From assembly GCA_029556915.1 (NCBI GenBank), contig JAKQIT010000077.1, positions 1-64,000 on the forward strand: DNA of 64,000 bases, read 5' to 3'. Of this stretch, positions 34,701 through 42,251 are shown piece after piece. How positions within the stretch are numbered: position 1 is the first letter of the stretch; each line of letters begins with the position of its first letter. Made by a program: the position numbers and the translations under genes. The notes under the pieces are model-generated. The model saw only the letters and a list, made by a program, of their open reading frames with translations, was not told where the DNA came from and did no database searches. Source of the stretch: Pseudomonadota bacterium. GTDB taxonomy: Bacteria > Pseudomonadota > Gammaproteobacteria > Burkholderiales > Methylophilaceae.

Positions 34701-34864
34701 ACGGTTCAAATATGTGGATTAAAGCAAACACTGGAGATATATTTAATTTTAACGCCTTGGCTGGTGAAACCTTGCAAAGCTTTAATGTGGCTAATGGCGT
34801 AGATTATGTGGTGTTTGATGCTACCAATACCCAAGTGGCAGCTATTCACTGGCAAACAGCATAA
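28724..34864 (+). CDS. Giant RTX repeat protein, putative type I-secreted adhesin
   Basis: The protein has 2046 residues; ATG 28724 has AAGGAAG nine bases upstream. Residues 1-140 form an N-terminal domain without a signal peptide, followed by a Gly-rich linker (~155-175). Residues ~176-410 form a separate domain. From ~418 to ~1915 there are repeated modules of about 75-95 residues. Each has calcium-binding nonapeptides (GGxGxDxLx), then TASYxxA, GVxASL, NDAAGDTY and IENLxGSxFNDxLxGD. The last ~130 residues lack RTX and should carry the C-terminal secretion signal. It is flanked by its own T1SS genes. Function as a surface adhesin or biofilm protein is inferred; no enzymatic domain is visible. 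Confidence 0.85.
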   Translation: MANQKTVKDLQAITKGTVETGAKVLQVGDLIRAVQTADGTVKVKEALNTLKLVDVADVDLLLTFANGDHVIIPNGALDALGVNPPNADFLDATINLSELFKLVGVANPAKAGSLRLVSENIDANPPSEYAEPQTEHIPDIAPPAPMVKVGAGTSSGTGKGPGNGVGAGEGEGDVPATVVPLVTAQPSVYRVGKTTQSVQDVLDGTGLGLPNATAALYTSSEFKVTPSGRADLPLGAYDATASSDQLAARASPAGQSTREIINGSAIADNIDFNAAFSAGVGQWSKDLHITLNNFSQVDSIQLIFNAAKIALIPGFNIVGTGVTRDSPTSNSWHVTPDAAMLLNGLDVFIVYNVNDSAAPVDFGADVIVNGNAGPFAFEVVNNLNFTWRDAVTQEDFTVTSSTGDPLMVLPRAGVGVEIFAGAGNDTINAGAGPDLIHGQDGDDNIGAGTGNDVLDGGIGADVLDGGQGIDTATYYNAATGVIASLETGLGVVNSGEAAGDTYVNIENLTGSDFDDVLIGDAQKNLLIGGIGNDKLIGRGNGDILNGGDGNDTASFEYAVSAVTVSLASNTGTQGEADGDELISIENLIGGAGNDTFISGLGVQANAYDGRIGIDTVSYLASTSGIAATLTAGLITQTNDAAGDTFTSIENLVGSNQNDTLAGDAANNQLNGGIGNDVLEGLAGADSLIGGGGNDTASFEHAALGVTASLNSVFTVGPVVTQSNDAAGDTYSGVENLRGSNFNDTLIGDNSANILTGGEGDDVLEGMEGSDTLIGGNGNDTASYAHALTGVAATLTASLAGFSSSGDAASDTYDSIENMTGSSYNDILIGDANNNILNGGDGDDILEGFGGIDTLIGGTGSNTASYEHSSAGVLASLLDPSLNTNDAAGDTYTNIQNLLGTALNDELTGNASDNVLTGSGGDDLISGGAGVDKLFGGDGDDTLVDDGAGVAELNGGAGNDIIRLTNFDTTVDAVVGSTGIDTLIIDKVAATDITFNMQTSINQAGGVLHNGYGGGTVIGNFNGVENVTVTGTNRLYVFTNNGDNVITGGAGLSDTVDYRNATGGVNVNLATGIVTGGSGNDTLSNIEYIYGASQWDDVLIGNDANNWIRGMYGSDYIDGGNGIDTWYLDWSGQSATASLLTTAQNAAMGIAMTAEGAGNTILNMENIYASAGDLVYGNAVANDLYGRGLLEGFVGADNLRAATPAATASYANAGNTYLASQGLTTAAGQGVTATLTSAFGAGPAVFNSGDAAGDTYVNVNNLQGSAFNDVLIGNGLVNIIDGGAGDDVLEGLGGADTFRGGAGIDSVSYAHSTAGVIASLANPPSNTNDAAGDNYSSIENLIGSNFNDTLVGDGNDNILDGGLGVNTLDGGGGFDIASYLNATGAVTITMTGAGSGTVTGAGRTDTLLNIERVVGSNFTDSITGTTGDDWIDGGEGADAIDGVGGNDTISYVTATGGRTVVLNSSSSDGKVLSNFENIVGSNFGDVLTGDINNNIIEGGLGNDTLDGAGGLDTVSYSLSTAAVSINISTSSVLGVAANTATGGEGNDTLSNFENITGSVFNDILIGDGNANVINAGDGNDLLVGGAGADTLNGGNGVDTASYANALSAIAVTINGAGTLGDANGDTLTSIENLIGSAFDDLITGDGANNVIDGGAGNDVINAAGGVDTISYLTAAAAVSVNLSSAGINATGGAGSDTLTNFENIIGSNLDDTLVGDGAVNTIEGGLGNDTLDGAGGLDTVSYENASGGVSVNISGVTVSGIAANASSGAAGNDLLSNFENITGSVFNDTLIGNAGANTIDGSAGDDILIGGAGADALVGGAGIDTASYVNATSAVRATLGGAALSHLGDALGDSYSGIENLTGSDFDDILYGDSGKNLIIGGAGNDDLRGFDGNDIIDATQGLDQIYGGNGDDTIIVSATSVGVAAQYRGEGNNSTAFNGGDTLKLTGLVAGSYSLSALANETDSMEFLDMRDAVNTSLNIASLDVRNFVDGGNGSNMWIKANTGDIFNFNALAGETLQSFNVANGVDYVVFDATNTQVAAIHWQTA

Positions 34865-34873
34865 CATTTAACA

Positions 34874-36952
34874 ATGGTGAATAATAATGCTATCAATGCC
34901 GATTTGCCTGAATCAGGCTTAAATCAGCAGGATGTCCTCAATGCCATATTAGTTTTATGTAGTACCAATGAATATGGAGCAACGAAACTCAGCCAAGCTT
35001 TAAACACACTGACCAGCAAAACAGATAACTGGTCAGCGCAAGCGCAACAATTAAGCCATGACGGATTTGTAGCACAGCATTTGCAGTCATCATTGCAAAA
35101 TGTCTTGGCCATTTCAGGTGATATTGCGTTGCTGAATCTACACAATGGCGGATTTTTACTTCTATATTGGCAACATCGACAATGGCATACAGTGAATGCA
35201 CAAGGTGAAGCCATCGCTGTAGTGCCTGAATCTGCAGCTAATGCGCTAACTGAAGGTATTGTGATGCGCATTCCGCATGATAATAAAAATATTGGGGGTC
35301 AAATAAACTCATTGCGTACGGTTTGGTCTGCACTTCGCGGGGCTTGGCTTGAAGTAGGGTTATCCAGTTTATTCATCAACCTAGGCCTGTTGTTATTACC
35401 ACTTTTTTCAATGTTGGTTTATGACAAGGTGGTGAGTAATGGCGTGTTTGAAACCTTATGGGCGCTTACACTAGGGATGAGCATTTACCTACTTACTGAT
35501 ACGGGAATGCGTATCGTAAGAGCGTGGTCAACAGAGCTTATAGCCGAGAAGTTGACGCGCCAAGGGGATGAGTCAGTATGGCAACGTTTAGTTGCAAAAA
35601 ATGAATTAACTGGCGGTTTTGCAAAATTTCTATCTAATTATAGAGATTTATCCATTTCTCGTGATTTTGTATCCTCTACCTACTTATTAGCACTGGCCGA
35701 TTTACCCTTTTTATTATTGTATTTATTAGCTATTGGCATCATTGCATGGCCGATGGTGATTGTTTCAATACTTTTAGTCATCGTCTATGCAATCGCTGGT
35801 GGTTTGTTGCAACTTCGTAATAATCGTTTAGCAAAGCAGTCTGAACAGTTAAATACACAAAAATTAGGCTATATGGGCGAAGTGTTAAGTGCATTGGAAG
35901 TCGTTAAAACCGTTCCAAAAGCAAATTATTTTTTACGCAATTGGCGTGATTTGTCAGAAAAAACTGCACATGTAGAAGGGCAGCGGCGTTTGGTAACTAG
36001 CCACTCTTCTAGCTTAGCGGCTGGGATGATGACATTTAGTACGGTTGCAATGCTTGTTGCCGGGGTTTATTTAATTGATGCACGTGCATTGTCAGTTGGC
36101 GGCTTGATTGCGTGCAACTTGCTCAATGCGCGCGTTATGTCGCTAGTCACTTCTTTGTACATGGTGATTGGGAAATGGCAAGATTTTCAGCGCGCATCAA
36201 AAAGAATGGATGCAACTATTCCGACCCTAGAAGATCACGAATATACAACGCGTCAATCAGTCATTGGCGATATTTTCGTGATTAAACTTTCTAAGCTATA
36301 CCCAGACCGCCCCACAGCATTAGATGCGGTCACTTTTAATGTAACTTCTGGTGAGCGTATTGCTTTGCTTGGTAAACCAGGTGCTGGTAAATCTACCTTA
36401 TTGCGTTGCATCGCAGGGTTAATTAAGCAAGATAATGGTCAGGTTTTAATAGATGGCTTATCTTTAGACGATATTGCGCCCTCAGATCGTGCAAAATGGC
36501 TGGCATGGAAATCTCAAGAACCAGCATTATTTGCAGGAACGCTGGAAGAAAACTTACTGATTGCTGGAAGTGCGGCAGGTAGCCAGCGTCTAACGCAAGC
36601 TATTTGGGCATCAGGCTTAGAAGATGAGATTAAAAGTGGCCGCATTTCATTAGGCATGAAGCTAGACGAGCGTGGCGGAAATTTATCTGGCGGGCAAAAA
36701 CAAAAAGTGGCACTAGCCCGCGCATTTGCACAGCCTAGTCGTATTTTATTGCTCGATGAGCCAACATTAGGCTTAGACCCTGAAAGTGAAAACTTATTGG
36801 CTACAAGATTACCGCAAATTTTAAAACCAGAAGATGTGTTAATTATGACAACGCATAGCGCCATTATGCTCAACGTAGCAAAGCGCGTGATTGCCTTAGA
36901 TGGCGGTAAAATTATCGCCGATGGTCCTAGAGATAAGCTGGTAAGAACTTAA
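34874..36952 (+). CDS. Type I secretion ABC transporter (LapB/HlyB type)
   Basis: The 692 residues comprise an N-terminal ~130-residue domain without the C39 peptidase Cys, a membrane domain with about six helices (~165-430), and an ABC ATPase: Walker A GKPGAGKS at 500-507, signature LSGGQ at 604-608, and Walker B ILLLDEP near 627-633. A peptidase-like domain lacking catalytic Cys is typical of RTX exporters, which recognise the C-terminal signal without cleaving a leader. The start is 9 bp after the RTX stop. It is the last gene of the secretion operon; a palindromic repeat follows at 37030. Confidence 0.9.
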   Translation: MVNNNAINADLPESGLNQQDVLNAILVLCSTNEYGATKLSQALNTLTSKTDNWSAQAQQLSHDGFVAQHLQSSLQNVLAISGDIALLNLHNGGFLLLYWQHRQWHTVNAQGEAIAVVPESAANALTEGIVMRIPHDNKNIGGQINSLRTVWSALRGAWLEVGLSSLFINLGLLLLPLFSMLVYDKVVSNGVFETLWALTLGMSIYLLTDTGMRIVRAWSTELIAEKLTRQGDESVWQRLVAKNELTGGFAKFLSNYRDLSISRDFVSSTYLLALADLPFLLLYLLAIGIIAWPMVIVSILLVIVYAIAGGLLQLRNNRLAKQSEQLNTQKLGYMGEVLSALEVVKTVPKANYFLRNWRDLSEKTAHVEGQRRLVTSHSSSLAAGMMTFSTVAMLVAGVYLIDARALSVGGLIACNLLNARVMSLVTSLYMVIGKWQDFQRASKRMDATIPTLEDHEYTTRQSVIGDIFVIKLSKLYPDRPTALDAVTFNVTSGERIALLGKPGAGKSTLLRCIAGLIKQDNGQVLIDGLSLDDIAPSDRAKWLAWKSQEPALFAGTLEENLLIAGSAAGSQRLTQAIWASGLEDEIKSGRISLGMKLDERGGNLSGGQKQKVALARAFAQPSRILLLDEPTLGLDPESENLLATRLPQILKPEDVLIMTTHSAIMLNVAKRVIALDGGKIIADGPRDKLVRT

Positions 36953-37029
36953 ATTTTAAGTCTATTTGTGGTGTGAAAACTGGCAGTATTTTTCGCTTAA
37001 AAACACTTACCTTTTTCTTAAAAAAAACT

Positions 37030-37083
37030 CCCGAGAAAATTTTACACCTCTGCAAGCCGCATGGATACTGGCTTACAGAGGTG
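37030..37083 (-). repeat. Dispersed palindromic repeat, copy 1 (inverted orientation)
   Basis: CACCTCTGC-AAGCC and GGCTT-A-CAGAGGTG form a strong stem around an 11-nt loop (GCATGGATACT). The loop and the flanking CCCGAGA are the reverse complement of the arrangement in copies at 42094 and 48966. It lies between the convergent ABC transporter and envelope operons and could act as a bidirectional terminator. Confidence 0.8.
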
Positions 37084-37171
37084 CTAAAATGAAGACGCTA
37101 AAATATTGCGTGTTTTTAAGGTTTTTTTAAACTAACAAATATGCTTGGTATTGATTTAGAAAAATAATTAT

Positions 37172-37666
37172 TTACCAAGACTTTAATACAATTTCTTCTA
37201 CATTTTTTTCTGCACAATCTTCATTGCTACAACCAGAAACTTCTTTCCATTCTGTTGGAAAAGGCATTTTGTTGACAGGCAAATCTGCACCATCGAGTGC
37301 AAAACCAAGCGAAAACACCGCTGCGCCGTTTTTAACTGTAAAAGCTTTCGTATTCTGCGCTACATTTACCATGGCTTTTGCTACGCTTGCAGGTACCGCA
37401 TCATCGGTATCCACCCAAGCTTTTACCTTGCCATCCTCGCGCACAGCCATCACTAAAAACCCCCAAGCTTGTTGTTCAGGCAATGTGGTAATTTCTTTGT
37501 TAATGTTGCGCTCAACTTCTTTAACGTATTGATCCATTTCATCAATTCCATTTAATTTTTGCAGCATCACTTCTTTAGGTTGCATTAAAAAAATGCGTAA
37601 ATACGCAGCATTCGCAGCGTGGCTTGCAAGTGGCAATAATAATAAAACTGTAGCTAAAAATTTCAT
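37172..37666 (-). CDS. Small exported protein, unknown
   Basis: This 164-residue protein has a clear signal peptide (KFLATVLLLLPLASHA, cleavage before ANAAYL). The mature protein has two Cys residues in SGCSNEDC, which could form a disulphide or bind metal. No family is recognised. It lies 47 bp downstream of the trypsin-like protease gene on the same strand, so it is probably the last gene of the envelope operon. Confidence 0.65.
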   Translation of the reverse strand: MKFLATVLLLLPLASHAANAAYLRIFLMQPKEVMLQKLNGIDEMDQYVKEVERNINKEITTLPEQQAWGFLVMAVREDGKVKAWVDTDDAVPASVAKAMVNVAQNTKAFTVKNGAAVFSLGFALDGADLPVNKMPFPTEWKEVSGCSNEDCAEKNVEEIVLKSW

Positions 37667-37713
37667 ATTGATATCCTTATATAAGTTTATGATTAAACGA
37701 AAAGTTTGAGAAA

Positions 37714-38724
37714 TTAACAGGACTCTTTACAAGTCAAAAGTGCAATAAATTCTTGCGCTAAATCTTGATTTACATTTGCAATGGCGCGCTGAATTTCATC
37801 TACAGCGACTTGATCTCCTGCAGATTTTGCCATGACTCCTAACCTGAATAGGGCGTCGGTATTGCTGGCATCCAGCGCGACAGCGCGTTGGTAACTCGCT
37901 TTAGCAGTATCAAGCAGTTGCAGATTTTCTTGCGCGATGCCTAACTCATACCACGCATCAGAATTATTAGGTTCTTTTGCAAGCCAGTTTTCTGCCACTT
38001 GAGCGAGTTTTACCCAGTCTTTTTTGAGTTCAGGAATAGCCATTTGCATAAAAAATGGTTTTTTATCATCATCCTCTTCCCAAAAAGCTTTGCCTGTAAT
38101 AGGAAACTTGGTTTCAACTGGAAGCTTTTGCAAATCAGCCAACCACTCAATGGGCAATGAATAAAAATAGGCTGGGCGACCTGGTGTTTTAAAAGTATTA
38201 ATGCCCAGTAAATTGCCTTCTAAATCGAAAATGCCGCTACCACTTGCGCCCATTAAAAATTTAGCGCTGCTTCTAATGACATTTCCACCGTCAAACTGAT
38301 AGGTGGCCTTAATTGTACCCGCTGAGGTGAGCGGGTTTGGCACGCCGTTAGAGTGACCAATGGATAATACTTCTTGTGACCGTTTAATATCTGCCGCTTT
38401 ACCAATCGGCGTGGGGATAAAAGGAAGGTTGGGAGAGCTAACTAAACATAAATCATGCCATCTATCGGCTTGTACTGAGGCAATGGGGTAGCTATCTTCA
38501 CCGCGGGCTATCCAAGGTTCTTTGGTACTGCGAAAAATATGGCAATTAGTAATCACCATATCTTTCGCTACTACTACGCCAGAGCCGTAGGCTAAGCCCC
38601 CTGTGTTGTTATAGCCGCGTATCATGACTACGGCTTGTAGTGATTTCAATATTTTGGCTTGGTCTAAAGCAAGCGCGGGTTCAATTGAACAAAATAATGC
38701 TACAAGCACTAGAAATTTGCGCAT
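37714..38724 (-). CDS. Periplasmic trypsin-like serine protease with C-terminal TPR
   Basis: The protein has 336 residues with a signal peptide (KFLVLVALFCSIEPALA). The chymotrypsin-fold catalytic residues are visible: His62 in ITNCHIF, Asp91 in HDLCLV, and Ser161 in MGASGSG. After residue ~220 there are about two TPR units (NSDAWYELGIAQENLQLLDTA and the following ALFRLGVMAKSAG). No PDZ domain is present, unlike DegP. It shares an operon with an M48 protease, so periplasmic protein quality control or processing is plausible; the substrate is unknown. Confidence 0.82.
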   Translation of the reverse strand: MRKFLVLVALFCSIEPALALDQAKILKSLQAVVMIRGYNNTGGLAYGSGVVVAKDMVITNCHIFRSTKEPWIARGEDSYPIASVQADRWHDLCLVSSPNLPFIPTPIGKAADIKRSQEVLSIGHSNGVPNPLTSAGTIKATYQFDGGNVIRSSAKFLMGASGSGIFDLEGNLLGINTFKTPGRPAYFYSLPIEWLADLQKLPVETKFPITGKAFWEEDDDKKPFFMQMAIPELKKDWVKLAQVAENWLAKEPNNSDAWYELGIAQENLQLLDTAKASYQRAVALDASNTDALFRLGVMAKSAGDQVAVDEIQRAIANVNQDLAQEFIALLTCKESC

Positions 38725-38785
38725 TTATATCTCCAATGTAACAAAATGTTTAAATTATTTTGTTATGAGATACGCGATGTTAAAT

Positions 38786-39718
38786 TTAGTTCTTAAGTAC
38801 GTAAAATCTATTTAGCAAGGTTTTAGCATTTTTAACGCCATCAAATTTGTTGCCTGCACTGTTACCAAGCTTAGTAAGACGTTCATCGGGATGAGGGTGC
38901 GTTTTAAAAAGTAGCGCAACACTATTATCGGCTTTGTTGGTTTGGCCTATGCTTTGCAAAACTTCCGCTAAACCATAAGGCTCATAACCGGCACGTGTTG
39001 CCAGTACCATACCCATACGGTCTGCTTCAAACTCGGCTTCTTTATCTAAACTTCGCGCGCTAATTTCAGCGCCGCTATCAATCGCTTTTTTAGCGAGTTT
39101 ATTATCTTTAGCAAAAATTTCTGCTAATTTTCCAGCCCCAAAGCCTACTAGCTGCTGCTTTTGCAGCACTTTTAGTTGATGTTTTTTAGTAACATGCGCT
39201 ATTTCATGCGCCAGCACGCCAGCCAATTGCGCCTCATTTTCTAACTTTTGATACAGCCCTTTAGTGAGCAATACATAACCTCCTGGTGCTGCAAAAGCAT
39301 TTAAATCGGTACTTTCAATCACGCCAAAACGCCAAGGCAAATCTGGACGTTCTGACTGACTTGCCACCCAACGCCCCACTTGATTAACATATTTTTGCAA
39401 AGCTTCATCATTAACCAAAGGTGCAGCACCTAATAGGCTACCTGTAATATTTCGCCCTAAAGCAACTTCTTCATCACGGCTTGGGTTTTTCCAGTCAATG
39501 GTAGGCTGATTTTCATCAGGCTTTGTTTCTGTTGTGGCGGTATTTTGGTTAGCACTGGTGGGGCTGACGCTGCTGCTATCCTCTTTGCTGATATTTTCTA
39601 ATTGTTGTTTGGCCACATCCTCAAGTGCTTTACCTAAATCAAGGGCATTAGTTGAAGTTGCAAAAAATGTTGCCAATAATCCAGCCATCGTCAAAACATT
39701 GCGTTTAAAGTTGGTCAT
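38786..39718 (-). CDS. M48-family periplasmic metalloprotease
   Basis: This protein of 310 residues has a signal peptide to about residue 25, a low-complexity Ser/Thr/Glu linker (~45-75), then the M48 domain. The zinc motif HEIAH is at 171-175 and the third ligand Glu lies in EAEFEADRMG near 230. The GGYVLLTKGL segment is typical of BepA/LoiP-like proteases. It lacks BepA's TPR tail. Its ATG overlaps the stop of the SH3 gene. It probably acts in outer-membrane or cell-wall quality control together with the neighbouring SH3 and trypsin-like proteins. Confidence 0.88.
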   Translation of the reverse strand: MTNFKRNVLTMAGLLATFFATSTNALDLGKALEDVAKQQLENISKEDSSSVSPTSANQNTATTETKPDENQPTIDWKNPSRDEEVALGRNITGSLLGAAPLVNDEALQKYVNQVGRWVASQSERPDLPWRFGVIESTDLNAFAAPGGYVLLTKGLYQKLENEAQLAGVLAHEIAHVTKKHQLKVLQKQQLVGFGAGKLAEIFAKDNKLAKKAIDSGAEISARSLDKEAEFEADRMGMVLATRAGYEPYGLAEVLQSIGQTNKADNSVALLFKTHPHPDERLTKLGNSAGNKFDGVKNAKTLLNRFYVLKN

Positions 39719-40221
39719 TATTTGACTCCTTTCAAATAAGCAAACTTGACAGCTTTTAAATCGCCCGCCGTAGCAAATTTTTGCCCATCGTCAGCTGAAA
39801 GCGTAAAACTTTCTAATTTTGTTATTTCTTGCTCATTAAATTTAGCCGCTTTAAGCTCTTCAGCATTTAAACCGCGTACCCCTGTGGTGGAAATCACTTG
39901 TCCCGTACCCGTGCGACCACTTGCGACATCAATCACACCTTTGACTTGATTGTTAGCACTTGCTGTGCCACGTTTCACTGAAAATAAACGAACCCAACCT
40001 GTACTTTTTTTGGTTTTAATTTGCAGCCATGCGCCTTTTTTGCTCAAAATATTCACGCTTTCGCCTTTAGCTATGGTGCTGAGCGTTTTAGCATCTGAAA
40101 ACGGCTCAGCACGTAGCGTATCTGCTTTTAAAGCAGTGCCAGTTTCTGCCAAAGCAATTGCGGGGGCAAGTATGCCAAATAAGGCAAGTTTGATTAACCA
40201 AGTCATCTTTAATTTTTTCAT
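39718..40221 (-). CDS. Exported bacterial SH3-domain protein
   Basis: The product is 167 residues. A signal peptide (LIKLALFGILAPAIALA) is followed by an SH3_3-like domain with LRAEPFSDAKTLSTIAKGE, GAWLQIKTKKSTGWVRLF and a closing basic strand. Bacterial SH3 domains often bind peptidoglycan peptides. The tail (~95-167) is without a known domain. The start overlaps the CHASE2 gene stop by 4 bp (ATGA), and its stop overlaps the M48 start, so the three genes are translationally coupled. Confidence 0.82.
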   Translation of the reverse strand: MKKLKMTWLIKLALFGILAPAIALAETGTALKADTLRAEPFSDAKTLSTIAKGESVNILSKKGAWLQIKTKKSTGWVRLFSVKRGTASANNQVKGVIDVASGRTGTGQVISTTGVRGLNAEELKAAKFNEQEITKLESFTLSADDGQKFATAGDLKAVKFAYLKGVK

Positions 40222-41948
40222 GCTAATTCCTTTGTTGCTGTTGATTGCTCATGCTCTAATTTAATAATGGATTGGGCAAATAGCGTGCGCCATTGCGATG
40301 CTAATGAAAGCGCAGATGCATGGCTAATTTTGCCCTCATGTACTGCATAACGCACGACTAGCTTTTCGGATAGACCTAAATCCTCAATTAAAGTTGGCAA
40401 TTGCTCTGCAATATGCTGCGCATCCTGTTTTGCGGCGGCGATATACTCAGGTTTATTTTCGGAAAACTGCCAGCTGATTGCCACCATATCGCCAAATAAC
40501 CCCCAAATACCGCCTTGCGTACCGTTGATCACTTCAATATTGCATGGTGTTTTGCTAATTAACTCAATATTGCGTTTTAATTTTTTAATCAGCGTATCGT
40601 CTAGTACGTCGTCATTTTCTGGGTCTAAACTTTCGATGGCAATAGGCATCACGATGATTTGTGTTTCCGCGTCGCTGGATTTTGCCCCAAAAACCAGCCA
40701 GCGTTGTAATGCGCGGTCATTCGCAAGGGCATATACTTTTGCTATACCAAAAAATGCCACCGCCCATAATATCGGCGCAGTTAAATCTAAATAGGTGTTG
40801 GTCAAATTAATCGCAAAATACGAAAGCACCAATAAACCGATTTGGCCGCTGGTAAAAAGTCGGTTAAAGCGGTCACGATCGACATTTTTATAAAAGGCGA
40901 GGGTGGTGAGCCAAATTAACAATAGGCTAAGCAAAATATATGGTGTTTTGCCGCGCCACACTTTTAGATAATCATGGTGCTTGACGTTATCAATCGCTGT
41001 GGCAAGGATTTCCACCCCTGGAAACTGCTTATCCATCGCCGTGGCTTTAATATCAAATAATCCAGGTGCGGTGGAGCCAATAATCACGATTTTGTCGGTA
41101 AATTCGTCTTGCGAGCGTTTTTTAATTTTGCTGCTTAAATCTGTGAAAACATCACTAAATGATACGTAAGTGTAGCTAAAAGGCTTGCCACGCCAGTTGA
41201 TTAACATGTCTTTGGGGATGGGTGCGTAAGGATAAGAGTTCATCTCGTTATATTCACCCACTATCAAAGGTAGCGATGGTAATTGCCAGCCATAATCATC
41301 GTGCATCATGCGGTATTCGCGAACGATGCCGTCATTATTGGGGTAAACATTGTGTGTACCCAGTCTATTTACTTTTAATGCGGCTTCAAAATGCGGCAAA
41401 ATAGCGGCCAAAGTCGCATTTTTATCGGCATTTTGCGTGGCTTTTAAGCCTGGAATTTGCGTAAATTTAAGCGCACTTTTACTATCTTGGCTTGGGTCAA
41501 GTCGCAATATCGGAAAAAACACATTATCCGCCCCCGCGATAATCTCGTTAAAATATTCATCGCCCTCTGGCCTAAAAATATCAGCATCGCTAAACAGCAC
41601 ATCAAACACAATGGCTTTGGGTTTTTGCGCTTGAATATTCTCAACCAACTCGCCCATGACTTGGCGCGACCATGGCCAACTACCAAACTCTTTAGCAAAC
41701 GCTTGCAAACTCGCCTCGTTAATGTCAACAATCACGATATTGCTGTCAGGCTTGGGCTGCAAAATGCGGTGTTTGACCATAAAGTCAAACGCGCTGTCGC
41801 GCATATTCAGGCCGACATGAAACACGTTGGCATCAACAAGCACCAACAAGCTGAACAAAGTGGCTAAATAAATATAAAAATTATTTTTAAGCTTACGCGT
41901 GAGCTTTGTCAGCGTTTGGCCAAGCAGGAGTTTAAGTTTGGTAAACAT
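40218..41948 (-). CDS. CHASE2 sensor protein with a cyclase-like, apparently degenerate C-terminal domain
   Basis: The protein has 576 residues. One helix at ~24-42 leads to a periplasmic CHASE2 domain (~50-325) with NIVIVDINEASLQAFA, PWSRQVMGELV, KIVIIGSTAPGLFDIKATA and FPGVEILATAIDN. Three helices follow (~333-352, 362-380, 388-405). CHASE2 proteins usually end in an adenylate cyclase, kinase or GGDEF domain. Here the ~150-residue end shows GLFGDMVAISW at 483-493, reminiscent of the class III cyclase metal strand. The first metal Asp position (IIVMPIAIESL) appears lost, so activity is doubtful. It heads the envelope operon and may sense envelope or adhesion state. Confidence 0.8.
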   Translation of the reverse strand: MFTKLKLLLGQTLTKLTRKLKNNFYIYLATLFSLLVLVDANVFHVGLNMRDSAFDFMVKHRILQPKPDSNIVIVDINEASLQAFAKEFGSWPWSRQVMGELVENIQAQKPKAIVFDVLFSDADIFRPEGDEYFNEIIAGADNVFFPILRLDPSQDSKSALKFTQIPGLKATQNADKNATLAAILPHFEAALKVNRLGTHNVYPNNDGIVREYRMMHDDYGWQLPSLPLIVGEYNEMNSYPYAPIPKDMLINWRGKPFSYTYVSFSDVFTDLSSKIKKRSQDEFTDKIVIIGSTAPGLFDIKATAMDKQFPGVEILATAIDNVKHHDYLKVWRGKTPYILLSLLLIWLTTLAFYKNVDRDRFNRLFTSGQIGLLVLSYFAINLTNTYLDLTAPILWAVAFFGIAKVYALANDRALQRWLVFGAKSSDAETQIIVMPIAIESLDPENDDVLDDTLIKKLKRNIELISKTPCNIEVINGTQGGIWGLFGDMVAISWQFSENKPEYIAAAKQDAQHIAEQLPTLIEDLGLSEKLVVRYAVHEGKISHASALSLASQWRTLFAQSIIKLEHEQSTATKELA

Positions 41949-42251
41949 AAATTGCGTTAAAAAATCGCTTTTAAGTATGAAAGGGAGTTTTAATCATAAA
42001 ACTTTTTTACGCACTGTGGGTTTGTTTTTTTAGATAATTTTCAAGTTGAGAAAACCAATAAAATGACTATCATTTTTCACATCTTCCCAACAGCACCTCT
42101 GCAAGCCAGTATCCATGCGGCTTACAGACGCATAAAAATCTCTCGCATGTATTTTTGCATTAAAACAATCATTTTATTTTGGTAAAAAATGTGGGCTGTT
42201 GCCGAGCGACGACGGCCAGATTTTGGCTGACTTCCGTTATAATGATACGCA
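41949..42251. other. Divergent intergenic region between the CHASE2 operon and rmuC
   Basis: About 300 bp with no gene. It should hold promoters in both directions, but I see no convincing -35/-10 pair. It contains one copy of the dispersed palindromic repeat (42094-42145). Confidence 0.5.
42094..42145 (+). repeat. Dispersed palindromic repeat, copy 2
   Basis: CACCTCTGCAAGCC, loop AGTATCCATGC, then GGCTTACAGACGC, followed by ATAAAAATCTCTCG. Stem, loop and tail match the copy at 48966 and the reverse complement of the copy at 37030. Confidence 0.8.
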
